Below are positions 45,828 to 59,227 of a stretch of 64,000 bases of DNA, one piece after another (position 1 is the first letter of the stretch; each line of letters opens with the position of its first letter). Source of the DNA: Amoebidium appalachense (lineage: Eukaryota; Ichthyosporea); contig CAVNZM010000008.1 of NCBI GenBank assembly GCA_963693365.1, forward strand, positions 2,852,001-2,916,000. Reading direction: 5' to 3'. The notes under the pieces were generated by a model. It did not search any database. It was not told the origin of the DNA and worked only from the letters and a program-made list of their open reading frames with translations. The position numbers and the translations under genes were made by a program.

Positions 45828-47740
45828 AGTCTTGCCAACGGTCGGACCGAGCCTCTAGGCCATTCTACAGTGCACGTGTCGACCACCCGGCTGCCAGTTC
45901 ACACCGACAAAATGAACAAGCTGACCCGAGCTATGACGGACATTTGTCGCTAGCGCTTATAGGGGGAAACAAACATATCACAGCTGACTGTTTAAAGGGT
46001 GAAATATGTATGTTGCAGCTGGCAACGCTGGGATTAATTATCATGATTTTAGTGTAGTAAGTAAAATAGCGACATGAACTCTAAATCTGAATGGAAATCT
46101 TTTTTGAGACTGTGCACATGTACACTGTACAAAGTCCCAATTACTAGGTCAGTTTCAACCGATCTCCTTTCAGTATATATAAGACAGCATGGCATGGCAT
46201 TTACTACAGATGGTGCTCACATATTCACGTGTGTTTACTTGATTTAACAACAGTCGGGCAGTGGCCAGTATTGAACAGTATTTTGATCAATGTGCATGGA
46301 GTGTTGTTTATTAATTAAGTTCTTGCCGTAGAGACTCGTTATGTGTTGCATTCGTATTCGGGATATGCTTGCAGGCCACAACTGTGCTATTACACACCAC
46401 ACGACCGTTGCTCCGCAGTATGTAAGGCATTTTTGAATTTGAAATGGGGGGGTGGGCAGTAGTAAGTATTGAGAACCGGAGGTTCACGCACGGTTTTATT
46501 CTTTTTTCTACCTCTCTTCCTCAATATATCCGTTTTAAAATGACTATCCTAGACCACCTTATTAATGCTGCACAGTATGATATTGTGATACGGTGTCTTA
46601 ACTTTCTTTCGGAGCTACCGATGCTAGCCTCTGCTTAACCATAATGTGTAATAGGGGTGTCGTATACTAGGATGGCGCTAATTGTTGCTTAGCATGTACA
46701 TATGTCACTAGCTGCATTTAATTGGCTGCGCTGGAAAACGCAGTATGCCGTCGTGTGCGGCTGGGCCCCCGACAGTGTCCACGCAATAAATAGTGTGTAA
46801 ACCCCCCCGTATTGAGGCCCCCCCTGGTGGTGGGTCCCCCCCCCCCCCCCCCCCTCCGGGGGGAGAGGGGACCGACCTCTTTGGTGGGGCGGTGGGTCCC
46901 CCCCCCCCCTCCCCCACGCATGGGGAATCCAACGGAACCCTCCGCGCCGGCCGCGGCTGCGTACTCTCTCAAGAGCGGCTCGTTCCCCCCCCCCCCCCCC
47001 CCCACCACCACCACCACCACCACCTTCCTCCCCCCCTCTCATCCACCACCATCCCCAACATTACGTTTGTACTAAGTCTTCTTCCCTTCCGTTTAACCAA
47101 GTCTTCGAATTTTTGACAAAGTTAGGGCAAATCTATCATGCACAACATGTCACTGGGAGTGCGGTGTAGAAGTGCAATGGGACCATGTGTGTATGTCTCC
47201 TTAAGGTGGGCGGGCATTCGGCACTGCTAATCACTGTGGTGGCCTGACAGTGTGCAAGTAACTTACTGACGTCGTGCCACATTTGCAAGCTGTGTGGACG
47301 CAATGCGCTTAGCATGTGCAGAATTACATGGCATTTCACGTCTGTGCTAGAGAAGAGGGTGTGTGCACACGTGTGGGTGTCATTGTGCATGTGTGTCTCA
47401 GTGCGTGTTTGCCTGTGTGTGCGTTTGTGTGCATATGTGTTCGTGTGTTGTGTGTGTGTGTGTCAGTGATTGAGAAAGCTCCCAAATTTTCTGGCACAAA
47501 TCTACACGCGCGCATGCGCCTTCCGTGGTATGTGTGTCTGGATTGCCATTATATCACGATGTGTGTGTGTGAACGTTAACGGTTGCTCAATTGTGAATGA
47601 TGAGCATGCATGATGGCGCACGAATGGATGAAATTGCGTCAGACAAATAAACGGGGGGGGGGGGGGGGGGGGGGGGGAAGGGGGGGGATAGATAAAGAGC
47701 GAAAAAGAGGGCGCAGTGGTGGTGTGATGGTGGTGGTGGT

Positions 47741-47777
<37 letters not shown>

Positions 47778-48177
47778 GGGAGAGGGGGAGGGGGATAGAT
47801 AAAGAGCGAAAAAGAGGGCGCGGTGGCGGTGTGGTGGTGGTGGTGGTGGGGGGGGGGGGGGGGGGGGGGGGGGGGATAAGGGGAAGCAGGTAGCTATAGA
47901 GAGGAAAAAAGGAATTCAGAATGTGTGCCACGTGTGTGCGCGCGCATCATCATACAGAGAATAGCATATTACCCTACGGCAGTCTGTGATCATGAGCATA
48001 TTGGAGAGCGTGCGCACACGTGTATGTGCCTGCGTGTGCAAGGGTACTTTACGGTACATTGTCGAGAAAATCAGTGGTCATGAGCAACCAGTCATTGCGG
48101 CCTTGGTATGAGATCCTAAGGGGCGTAGAGAGGGGAGGCCCCCACGGGCCAGCGGTCGTACGCGGGAATGGAGGGAG

Positions 48178-48209
<32 letters not shown>

Positions 48210-49280
48210 TGGGGGGGTGGGGGGAAAGAGGGGATGCCTAGCTAGTAAGCAGGTCCAATTCGAGCCAGGGCCTGATAATTGATACCAATTAGTGGATGTA
48301 TAGAATTCGAAGGTGCCAATACCAATATGTTTTCAAGCTGGTATCCAATATACATACTACTATATATTAGTCATATTTGGGTAGCCCCCTCCTCCCCTCC
48401 TCCCCCCCCCCCCCCCCCCCGAGGTGGCCCATCCCCCCCCCTCCCCCCTTCCCCAGCCAGCGGAGGGGTGGTGGGTCCCCCCCCCCCCCCCCCCCCCAAA
48501 CTTACTACTACCCCCCTCCCCGTTTCAAAATCAAAAAATCCTAACATGTTTGGAACTAGCAAATAAAGCTTTAGAGTGCTCATAGAGTTGTGTGGTGCAA
48601 GGCTTAGCAACGAAACAGACGCCGAGTATGCATCATACCATGGCCATGTGCAAGAACACACTGACGGACTGACCAATCCGTTCCTCTCTCAGGGAAACAA
48701 ACCACTTTCGATTCGGTTCTGACCTAAGTGTGAAAAGTGTAGTGTAGGCATGTGAAATATGCACACAAATCGAAGGGGGGAGCTCAGAAGGCAAAAATAT
48801 GTACAGATTCAAGTTGCTAACTTGCTACTAGCGCTAGTAGTATTTGATCATGACTACAGACGGCGCCGGCGTCGGGTGCCGTGGCGGCTGGCCAGTGACA
48901 CTCATGAATGAATATTCCTATTTCTTTGGTTGTGTTATAAAACTGATGACGCGTGCACTCACGTGCACACTGTACAGCCTTTTTTTTTTTTTTTTTTTTT
49001 TTTTTTGAAAAAATAGGCAGTACTAACCCACCTACATGTACCTACCACAGCGTAGGTCTGGCCGGCGCCGCCGGCTCAGGTTCTTGAACATGTGTTCAAG
49101 CAATATTTAGTGACACGAACGTTTTTGCTGCATGTAATCATAGTAGACTAAATTGAGTGACTGACAGACACAACCTGAAAGACGTACATAATTATTAGGG
49201 GTTAGTAGGCCCACAGGGTGTGTACACGTGTGCACGTGCCGTGTCACGGTGGGATATCGATGGGGGCGGGGGAGCTCGAG

Positions 49281-49320
<40 letters not shown>

Positions 49321-49469
49321 GGGGGGAGGCCCGGGAGCTCGAGGGGCGAGGGGCTAAGAGGAGAGGAAGAGAGAGGAGGTGGAGGGGACGAAAGACAACA
49401 TATGTAACGAGGAAACCTGCTGGCCCAACCTCGCTTTTTGTTCGGGCCGGAAAAAAAAAAAAAAAAAAA

Positions 49470-49538
<69 letters not shown>

Positions 49539-51027
49539 GTGGGGGGCCGGGGTTGTTCGATCTCAGGGTAGTTTCAACATAGGGTTGTTCTATCCCAGGC
49601 TGTACTGTACTTCAGTGCACTGCACGTTGCATATGGCATGGTAGTACTACAGGATCATGGCCACAAAAATACGGAAACTAACACCAAAAAGAAAAGAATA
49701 AATAATGAAAAACAAGACTTATTAGTAATAGGCCATCAACCATGGTACCGGATTGTGAAATAGCCAAATTTGCCTGGAAACCAAGCACATGCCTCAAAAA
49801 TGTGTGGCACATGTACAGTGTGTGCATGCCATTTTCTCAACTCATGTCATCGTTGCCCACGGCACGTGCACCATTTGCAAGGCTTGCACAAACGTGCACA
49901 AGAAAGCAAACGAGAAAAAGGAAAAAAGTGTAGTATACAGCTGTACATAATCCTCATAACCATCAACCAACGATATAAATGCGCTTCCCGGGCCTGCATT
50001 CATGGCATGCTGTACTACTACAATTTGATGACAAATTGGGCTCGGCCGTGGGCAAACATGTTTGCAAGCGCACACGAGTGTATCTTTTTTTAAAGTGGCC
50101 CCAAGCCTCAGCCTTTGAAAGAGTGTAATCATCCTTTTAAAATCGAAATAGTCGGGCCTTTCTTTGTCGCTAGCATTTTTGAATGCCATAATCACAATCA
50201 CAAGTACCAACGCGTTCCGGGGCTTTAGCTTCTTGACACTTCTTCAGGGTAAACTTTGAAGTCATGCAGAAACCTGCTACCTTTGGAGGTAGCTCTTATT
50301 TTTCAAGGCTGACAAAAACTTCCCTTCCGAAGCGACTGATCACGCGCCAAACTCATACCCTTGAAAAATAGAGTATAGTTTATCATACGCCAGAGTTTAG
50401 TTTATCATACGGCGGCTGAGGCAACAGTTGCACGTGGTAGTGCAGAAACTTCGTGCCCTGCAACTGCAGGGGTGACGTGACACGTGACACGTGTACGAGT
50501 CGCGTTCCACGAACTGCGCAGTGCGCAGGTGAATCGGGCCTGTACATGTACGTTGTATACGTATTTTTCTGATGGAGTACATCATGTGCCACTGTATTGT
50601 AATGTTGTCCACCACCACAATTAAGGCTTACTGTTCCATTATTCTGTGCCAAGTTTCTTAGAACGCCCCGCCAAAGGCGGGGCTGTACCACCCTACTTGC
50701 TACTGTAGCTACGGTAGTATTGACATGGCCAACTTGGGCAGAAGTAAACAAAATACCACAGATTCCATTGAAAATAGACTCGTTCCTATTGGGTTATCTT
50801 AGGTATGGTATGTACCGTCATCGATCGCAGAAGCGTATGATTGGCAACTGTTGCATTCTTGAGACAATAAAACTTTCAACGGGCAGGGCTGTGCAACCTG
50901 CGCAGCTTCGGCGCGCCCGTTGAACTTCTGCATGATGATATCCTCGAAAGCAGCGCATTTACAGAAGAAAAACCAGAAACCGCTGTGCTTTTAATATGAT
51001 ATACTTTCGAAATACGCATTAATTCTT
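45828..51027. other. Intergenic region downstream of TFAP4
   Basis: Holds a TATATATAAG at ~46,175, an AATAAA at 46,785-46,790, C/G tracts (46,838-46,866, 46,985-47,003, 47,653-47,677, 47,741-47,776, 47,848-47,875, 48,181-48,210, 48,403-48,420, 48,478-48,497), a T run at 48,980-49,006 and a long G block at 49,284-49,536. Sequence between the tracts is ordinary in complexity. No gene supported. Confidence 0.6.
49284..49536 (+). repeat. Two G homopolymer blocks with an A run
   Basis: About 36 G at 49,284, then after 130 bases A(22)GAG and about 60 G to 49,536. Confidence 0.95.
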
Positions 51028-51171
51028 ATGAAAGTTATGAACAAAATCGAGGGAATGGCCTGTTTGGTAGCGGTGGTAGCGCGGTGCGTTGCTGTTTTGC
51101 TAAGTCTGTCGGAGTCTTCTTCTTTTACTTCCCCTCCCCAAGGCTTGGCCACATCAGCCGGACATGTAAGT
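51028..51171 (+). CDS. Possible first exon with signal-peptide-like N terminus
   Basis: ATG opens MKVMNKIEGMACLVAVVARC, a hydrophobic stretch VAVLLSLS, then a Ser/Thr/Pro-rich part ending ATSAGH before a strong donor GTAAGTTT. It could be the 5' exon of the esterase gene starting at or before 52,971, but the phases do not join directly and an intermediate exon would be needed. Confidence 0.3.
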
Positions 51172-52224
51172 TTACTGACTGTTAATAATATCAGATGTTG
51201 CTTACAGGCAAGGGTAGGCTGGACAGTTACACACTTAGTTGAACGTTTCACGCTTTCATATAGCTGTGCTGAAACATCTGGTATCCAAATCCTGAATCTT
51301 TATCGGGCACCCGGGCGCCATTTCCCCATTTCTAAGCCACGCAACTCTGTTCACGCCAATACTCGACTCTTTTCACTTTCCGGTGTGGACAGGAAAACAT
51401 ACGATTTCCCTTTGTATTTTCAACCTATTTATGGGTGTTTAGAGCACCACACACGAAGGATTGGGCTCAAAACCGGCTCCTTGTGACACCAAGCAGAACA
51501 TTACATCGATGGTGACACGAATCGCCTTTTTGTTCCACTCATAAGATAGGGCGGAAGTTTTCAGCAACACAGTTCACGGTATTAGTTTCCGCCAAGGGTT
51601 CCATGTGCTCAGGACAGATAAGGCTTCTCATCAACAGTGCCAAGAGAGCATCTGGAGAACTGAGTGACCCCAGTGGTTTTTGAAGGGGTTACGGGAAAGG
51701 CTTGCATCAGGTACGCTTTTGGGTCACCTACTCACACCTGCAGCACACATCAGTAAAGTCTTTTTTGTTTGGTTTTCGGCGCACAGGGGCATAAACACAC
51801 CTGGCGAGATAATTTTGGCAGAAGTTTGTGGCTTTCTTTACCGTGAGGTTCTAAGTTGGAACACGATCCTTAGCAGCAGTTGCATGTTGGTAAGAGATCA
51901 ATCAAGGGATATATAGGAGGATATGACAGTGGGCTATTGATTTAGGGGGAATGTCAGGGAATGCGCGAGGGAGAGGGGTGGGGGAGGGGGTTGCCATGGT
52001 GCCGCTGAGAGCTACATGCTAAGCTCCTACCTGTCATGTGTGTTCCAAATTGGTGTCTTCTGAGCCCTGTCTCGCAGTCGTTCAGGTTGGTTTTTGCTTG
52101 CGAGTGATGGCAGCATCAGGAGGTTTGAAAATGGTTACGTAAATGAACAAGCTGTGGAGCATGGGCAGGATTGGGGGACCGGGGGAAGGGGTGGGGAGGG
52201 GGGGGAAGGGCGGAAATCGGTCGG

Positions 52225-52228
<4 letters not shown>

Positions 52229-52309
<81 letters not shown>
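52229..52309 (+). repeat. (GT)n microsatellite
   Basis: About 80 bases of perfect (GT)n. Confidence 0.98.
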
Positions 52310-52889
52310 GTGGGTGGGGAGGGAAGAGAGGGAAAGAAACATCCAGCTTTGAATGGTTGCTCTGCCAGACAAGTTTCGTCACTCAACTTTCAGCCAAGCA
52401 CACATGCACATGGTGTGCACATACTTGCACCGCGGATTTCATGGACACCTAAGATCACACTTGTAGGGCACAAGGGCACGTGCAGTTTGTGTATTTGGTG
52501 CTTCCCTCCCTGCAGCCACAGGAACACTTATCCACGGGCATCCACAGCACATATTTGCATTTGTGCACAAATGCTCATACACGTACACTCACACACAGGT
52601 GACTCTCTCATTGACACAGGCACATCTACAAGCAGGAACACTTACTCACTAACGGTTACACACATACACACACGACACAACATCACCCCACACGACCGCA
52701 TCCCCCTCCACCTTCGACACATGTACACAAGGACATGTGTATACACCGAACAATCTTAACCTCTTTCATCCAACCTCCCTTCCCCACCCCCTCCCTTTCC
52801 AGACAGACACGCGCAAACACATACACACAACATACACACACACACACACACATGCGCGCGCGCACACACACACACAGACACACACACAG

Positions 52890-52923
<34 letters not shown>

Positions 52924-52970
52924 CGCTATCATACACCGGGGGAGTCACACCCCATTCCATGCACCACACC

Positions 52971-53396
52971 ATGCCGCCCAAACTCCAACGGACGGCATGT
53001 GGTGACATGTGCGTCGTTGTTGGTGCCTTGGACCCAAAAATTCGCTATGTTGGGAGGGTGGAAAGGCGGGCCTCGGGAATAGTGAGATATGATTGGGCAG
53101 GGGTGACAATTCGCACGAGGGTAAAAGGAGGAGGAAATTTTTGCGTTCTGATGAATGGTGGGGGGAATTATTTTGAAGTGCGGATGAACGGCATTTTGTG
53201 TTCGCTATTGTGTACGTCCTATGACACGCGCGAGTATTGTCTGTTGGCGGAGCTACCGGTGGACAAGGTAAATAGTGGTGGTGCTTGCTGGCAGAGTGAT
53301 TGTTGTGTGGGTATGGATGTGGATTGGTGAGTTTATATTTAAAGGGAGGGGGTGGAAGGGGTGGGGATAGGGGAAGGTGGAAGAGAGGGAGGGGGC

Positions 53397-53429
<33 letters not shown>

Positions 53430-56400
53430 AGGGGGAGGGGGGGGGGGTGTTGATGGTGTATGCATTTGGTTCTGGTGTGTGTCTGTGTGTGGGCGGTGGG
53501 GTATGCACACGAGAGTGTTTCAAGGTGTGGACGTGTGTGAGTAAGTGCAGGCCGGTGGTGTGTGTGGCTGGGGGTGCGGGAGCAAGCACGTTTGGGTGCA
53601 TGAGTTTTTGTGCATTACGAGTCCGTGCTTCCCATAGTGAACGCATCACCCCATATATAGCTACACATGTACTTGAAGCAGGGGGCTTGCGTGTGGGCAG
53701 TTCTTTCGTAAGCTTCTCAAATTTTTGTTTTGTGGTATGCAGGTCTGTGCAAAAAAATGGGTGTTCACTGCATATTGCTTACACCATTCGGTCTTGGACG
53801 GGTTTAGATAGTCACACACACACTGCTGCCTTAATCAGCCTAACATGACCTACAGGAACGCTTCTGGATTTCATAGCATTCCTCACGATGATCTCAAGGC
53901 GTCCTTGGTACGACTCGTTACTTACGACAAACTCTGACTGCCCTTACATGTGCTCTTTTAATTTTCTGCCCCTCCTAGCCTCTTTACCTCTTCCCCCATC
54001 ACCCTATCCCCCTCCCTCCGTACTCCATGGCACATTTAAAACCCTCCCCCCCCCCCCCCCCCCCCCCCCCCCAACCTGTTTGGATTCAAACCAACACAAA
54101 CACTAAACACTCTCCAGCACTGATACTAGCACGCATACCCTTCTCCATTGCTACACGCCCATGCCCCTGTTTTTCAACCACCACTAACTTCTCAAACCTT
54201 TTTCTTTCCCACAGGTTGCGTTGATCGAGATAGTCAAACGCACCGAACCTGTAGTGCAAACAATCATCACAAGCAGCCGGCCGGTAGAGGTGGTGTGCTT
54301 TTACATTTCGCAAAGCACACAACTATTGAATCCGGATCAGGGCAGGCCCACACGCAGGCTCGAATTTATTGGAAATTCGGACACAACAGGATTTGGTGTG
54401 GAGGGTGAGAAGAGTGGGGGATTCAGTTTCTGGTCCTTGGATCCAGCGTAATGAGCCCCCCCCCCCCCCCCCCCCCCCCCCCGGACACACACACACATAC
54501 ACACGCACACACACTTCTTTCCGCCTTATGGGGTGCCTTTTACGGCATGTATGTGTGTAGGTGGGTGCGGGTATTGACTGTACGTTTTATCTCTCTCTCC
54601 TGCCTCTCCCTCTCTCTCTTTCTCTCTCTCTCTCTTTCTGTGTGTGTGTGTGTGACTGTGTGTGTGTGTGCGTGTGTGTGTGCGTGTGCGTATGTGTGTG
54701 TGTGTGTTCGTGTACGTGTGTGCTCGTGTATGTGTGTGTTCATGTGTGTGGCACGTGCATTGTGCATGCCAATGCACGAGCCGATGTGCTGTGTGTGTCT
54801 GTCTCTCTCAGATGTGTTTGGTGTGTGTTTCGGTCCGTGTTCGTGTCCGTGCCTGTTTGTGTCTTTGTGTGTGCATGCGCGCACTGTACAGGTTGCCCTA
54901 GGTGTGCTTGTATTTGTGTGTCTGATATTAGTGCACTTCTTTGTACTATTCATGGTGTGTCACACGCACATCACTTCTTCGGGTACATGGCCGTGTTTTT
55001 TCCTGTAATTCCCGTTTGGAGGTTACGGGCAGTCTATGGTGGTGTTTATGTGGTGCCTTCTTCTTGCAGGCTTGTGAAATGCCACTCAGATGAATCTGTA
55101 TGAAGCTAACGGGTGTGCATGCATGTGTATTTCCAGCGTATGCAACCTCACACAAACACGAACACTCACAAAAATGCTTTATGCAAACAAACACGTGCGT
55201 ATGTGTAGGTGCATGTATCACGGTCGTGTTGGTCAATACCCCTCCACCCCCTGTTGTAACAAGCACCGTGAGCACATAGTTTCTGAATGGGACATGTAGC
55301 GCGGGTACACGAACACAAATATAGACACACGTTCACACACAGGTTCACACGGGCACGAAAATGCGCGCACACACAGACATGCGGGTATGCGCGCCCGCAA
55401 ACACTCGCTCACTCACTCACTCCCCCCCACCCCATCACCACCACCACCGCCACTACACGCACACACACACACACGCATGCACGTACACACGCACACACAC
55501 TCTCTCTCTCTCCCTCCCTCCCTCCTTCTCTCTCTCTCTCTCTCTCGCTCACCCACTAGCCCTCACTCACTCACCCCCTCTCCCCCCTTCCCCCCCCCCC
55601 CCCCCCCCCCCCCTCCCCCACCACCACCACCATACACACAAACACACACACACACTCACCCCCCGCCCCTCTCCCCCCCCCCAACACGCACACAGCACCA
55701 GCAACATAGCACGAAGTTTTGCCTGGCTCACCTCAGCCTATTTTGGTGCCGAGGGTTCATACTGTGCCTACTCGGGAAAGGCTGTCAACACAAACCCCCT
55801 GCTGGACCTCTTTGGCTATACCATTGCTGACCTCTACCCACGGACACTCGCCAGTGAAAAAGTGGGTGGTTTCTTAAGAAACATAGCATCCATCCTCTGT
55901 TTGAAGTGAGCGGTTCTGCTGACACCTTTTAAATGGATTTTTGAGGAGGAGGGGGTTGCATGGAGAAGAAACGGGGGTGGGGGTGGGCGGGGGCGGGGAG
56001 AGGGATGGGGGGAGGAAGATAGAAATTAAAATGGGGGAGATTGCTAGCTGGTACAGGGACTGAGACACACAACACACTGTTTGACCCTGTGCAGAGCACA
56101 CGTGTAAATCTCTTATCTCGTCCCAAGTTATATTTGTCACCTTGGCTTAACCCTTCCCCACTCCCCACCCTCCACTCTCCTCTCTTTCGTGGTCCTTTCC
56201 TGTTCAATTGGTCACTACAACGCAGAGATGCCACGTGTGCACGCATCTCACACTGTGGCACGCACGGACGCAGACACGCGCGCGCACACACCACACAGAC
56301 ACACACACACACACACACACACATTTATGCGCAGGCACACAAAAACAGAAAAAAACACAAACATAATTCTCTCATGGGGACACACCTGATGAAGGGCACT

Positions 56401-57633
56401 GCTCGAATCCTTTAACACCTGCACAACTGTTTTGGATTTTTATTTTTGGTGTTTTTCCTTTTGTGATTTTTTAATTTCTTTCTTCCACGTTTGTCATTCT
56501 CTTGTGTATAAATTCTCACCACCCCATCCCCCCCATCCCCCCCCCCCCCCCCCCCCTCCCCCTTCCCCCCTCCCCCCTCCGCCTACAGATACACATTCCC
56601 ACCAACACCACGCGTACTCAAAAGAAAAGCAAACGAAAGAAATCAAAAGTACCACACAGTCCACGCGCGTGCACACACACACACATACACACACACACAC
56701 ACACACACAAACACAAACACTAACACTACCACTACCACGAACACACACCCTCACACACCAGCACGAAAACACACTTTCCCCCTTCTTCCCCCCCCCCCAA
56801 CCCCCCCCCCCTCCTCCCCCCCCAACACACACACACACACAGAACCTCGTCCACGATTTTCGCCAAGACCCCTGGGTGCCAGATGCCGTTATCATCCTAG
56901 CCGGGGCTAACGACTTCTTCACATATCCCCGACCAAACCCTGAGGCGTTTCTCGGGTCCTACATCATGTTGATCAAGGTTATACAGAGGGCACGTCCACG
57001 CACGCCTGTGATGTGTGTGACCCTGTCACCCCATGTGCTTAATGATTCGGATGACAAGATGCACGGATATGCAGAGTTGCTCAGGTCTGTTTACATTTCC
57101 AACCACCCCCACCCCCCCACCCCCCGCCTCCCCCCTCCCCCTCCCCCTCCCCGCCCCCTTTCCCTCCTGCATATGAGTTACACAGCCCCTTCCCCCTCCC
57201 CCTCCCCCCTCCCCCCCCTCAGTGCTTCTTGGCCACTACCCAGTGTGCATGTTCACTTGTACAAACTAAAGCTCATAAGCACTCTTACTTAAGCACATGG
57301 CAGCCCCCAGCTGCTGAGTGGATGTGCATTCTGCACAACTTTGTTGCTTTGCCCCCTCCCCTCCCCCCCCCCTCCCCCCAAACACACGCACTGCACACAC
57401 GAACACACACGTGTTAGAAAAAACATACCAAAAACCCGACTCTAACCATATTCCAATTTTGTGTATTAGCAGGTATTGTGCATGCCTTAACCCATACATG
57501 GTTATCAGGCATGTGTGAACGGTCAAATCGACTTGCGCTGCCCCTTTATTTTCCTGTCCACACCCGTGTTACCACCGGCACACCAACATGGCTAAGCTAC
57601 CACCACAACTCATGTATATGCTATCACACACCG

Positions 57634-57666
<33 letters not shown>

Positions 57667-59017
57667 GTCACACAATCCCACTCTCTCATTTGCACTCATG
57701 TTGATACACATATGCACCATGCACACACACAAACATGCACACTCGCCCCTTCCCTTCCCCCCCCCCCCCCCCACACACACATACACACGCACACACACGT
57801 ACACACATTCGCCCGTACACACGTAGTGCGCACACACACACACACACATACGTACACACATACACACACACACATACGCACACACACACACACGCGTGCG
57901 CGTACACGTACACACGTACACACACACAGGTACCTGGTAGGGCGTGCAGTAGCCTGTGTGGGTGAGCCCACCCTCGTGCAGCACATCCACCTCGACCCTG
58001 AGCCTATGGACCCGGACAGAGACTGGGGGTCTATGCAGCACTGGGGGCCATCGGGTATGTGCCCGTGCACCTTCACCCTCACACGCGTGCATACACGCCC
58101 GCACGTGTGCAATTGCATATACATGTATGTGCACACTCACACACAAGCACGCCCATACAGATGCAAGTGCGTACAGACTTAAACTTGCATACACACATAC
58201 ACGTGCACACACATGAACGAGCATACAACACACAATAGTGTGCTTGCACACAAGTAATCGTTCACACACTCCCATGCGGGTGCAGTGCAGTATTGCACGC
58301 CCCCTTCCGTTTTGCACAGATGTACAGAAATGCGCGCCACATGTGCTGGTGTCCACATCCAAGCAGGCGCCCACCAACACACACACATACACGTGCGCAT
58401 GCATGCACATCGGCACATCTGCGCATGTTGTAAATGAAACTCTCTGTAGTAGGCTTTGTGCACATGTTCGATTGCTCGCCTGTACTCCCAGCACTCTCAG
58501 CCTATTTTCAAGACGTGGTTTGGATTTCGTGGTGCAGAATTTGGTTGGCAGTTCACAGTCAAATTTGATGCGTGGGCAACTGTAATCTTGGACATTGGGG
58601 AGAAAGGGACTATGCCCGTCCTCCCCCCCCCTTCTGCTGGGGAAAAACACCCACAAAAGAGGGGAGAGAGGCAACCAAAAAAGCTCACAACACCTCGTGC
58701 GCATACACAGGACACAAGAAAGTAGCCAACGTGCTCCTCCCTGCCGTCTCCCAACTTCTCGGGTGGGGTCATGGTGGCACGGTTGTGCCCGGGGCCAAAA
58801 TGGCCATGCAGACAGCTGTGAAAGTTTCACAAGAGCCCCGAGTGGGTGGGGAGACCCCGATGCAGGTGCACACACAGCCACCGGCTGGAAGGAAGAGCAT
58901 CATGGAAGTTCACAGGTAGCAGACCCCACTTACCCCCCCCCCCCCACCCACCCACCCAACCCGCCCACTTGCCACCACCACACGCACACGTGGGCGCCCA
59001 CCCGTGCGTGCGCGATA

Positions 59018-59055
<38 letters not shown>

Positions 59056-59167
59056 CACACACACACACACATCGTTTGCCCCCACCTTTCTTCAACTAAT
59101 AAAGTAGCCTTTGTTCCACAGTCCTCTGCCATCGCTTGCCCCCCTTCCTCCCCTCGCCTCCTTCCCC

Positions 59168-59227
<60 letters not shown>

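Noticed and set aside
49842-50210. Minus-strand frame with NASDKERPDYFDFKRM
   Set aside because: Looks briefly protein-like but has no domain, partner exon or conserved motif that I can name.
51680-51916. Exon-like stretch with acceptor and donor (51,788-51,891)
   Set aside because: The open frame has no recognised similarity and its phase does not connect the exon at 51,028 with that at 52,971.
57610-58881. 423-codon minus-strand open frame
   Set aside because: It is antisense to esterase exons 5-6 and CA repeats; its composition (Cys/Val runs) comes from the microsatellites.
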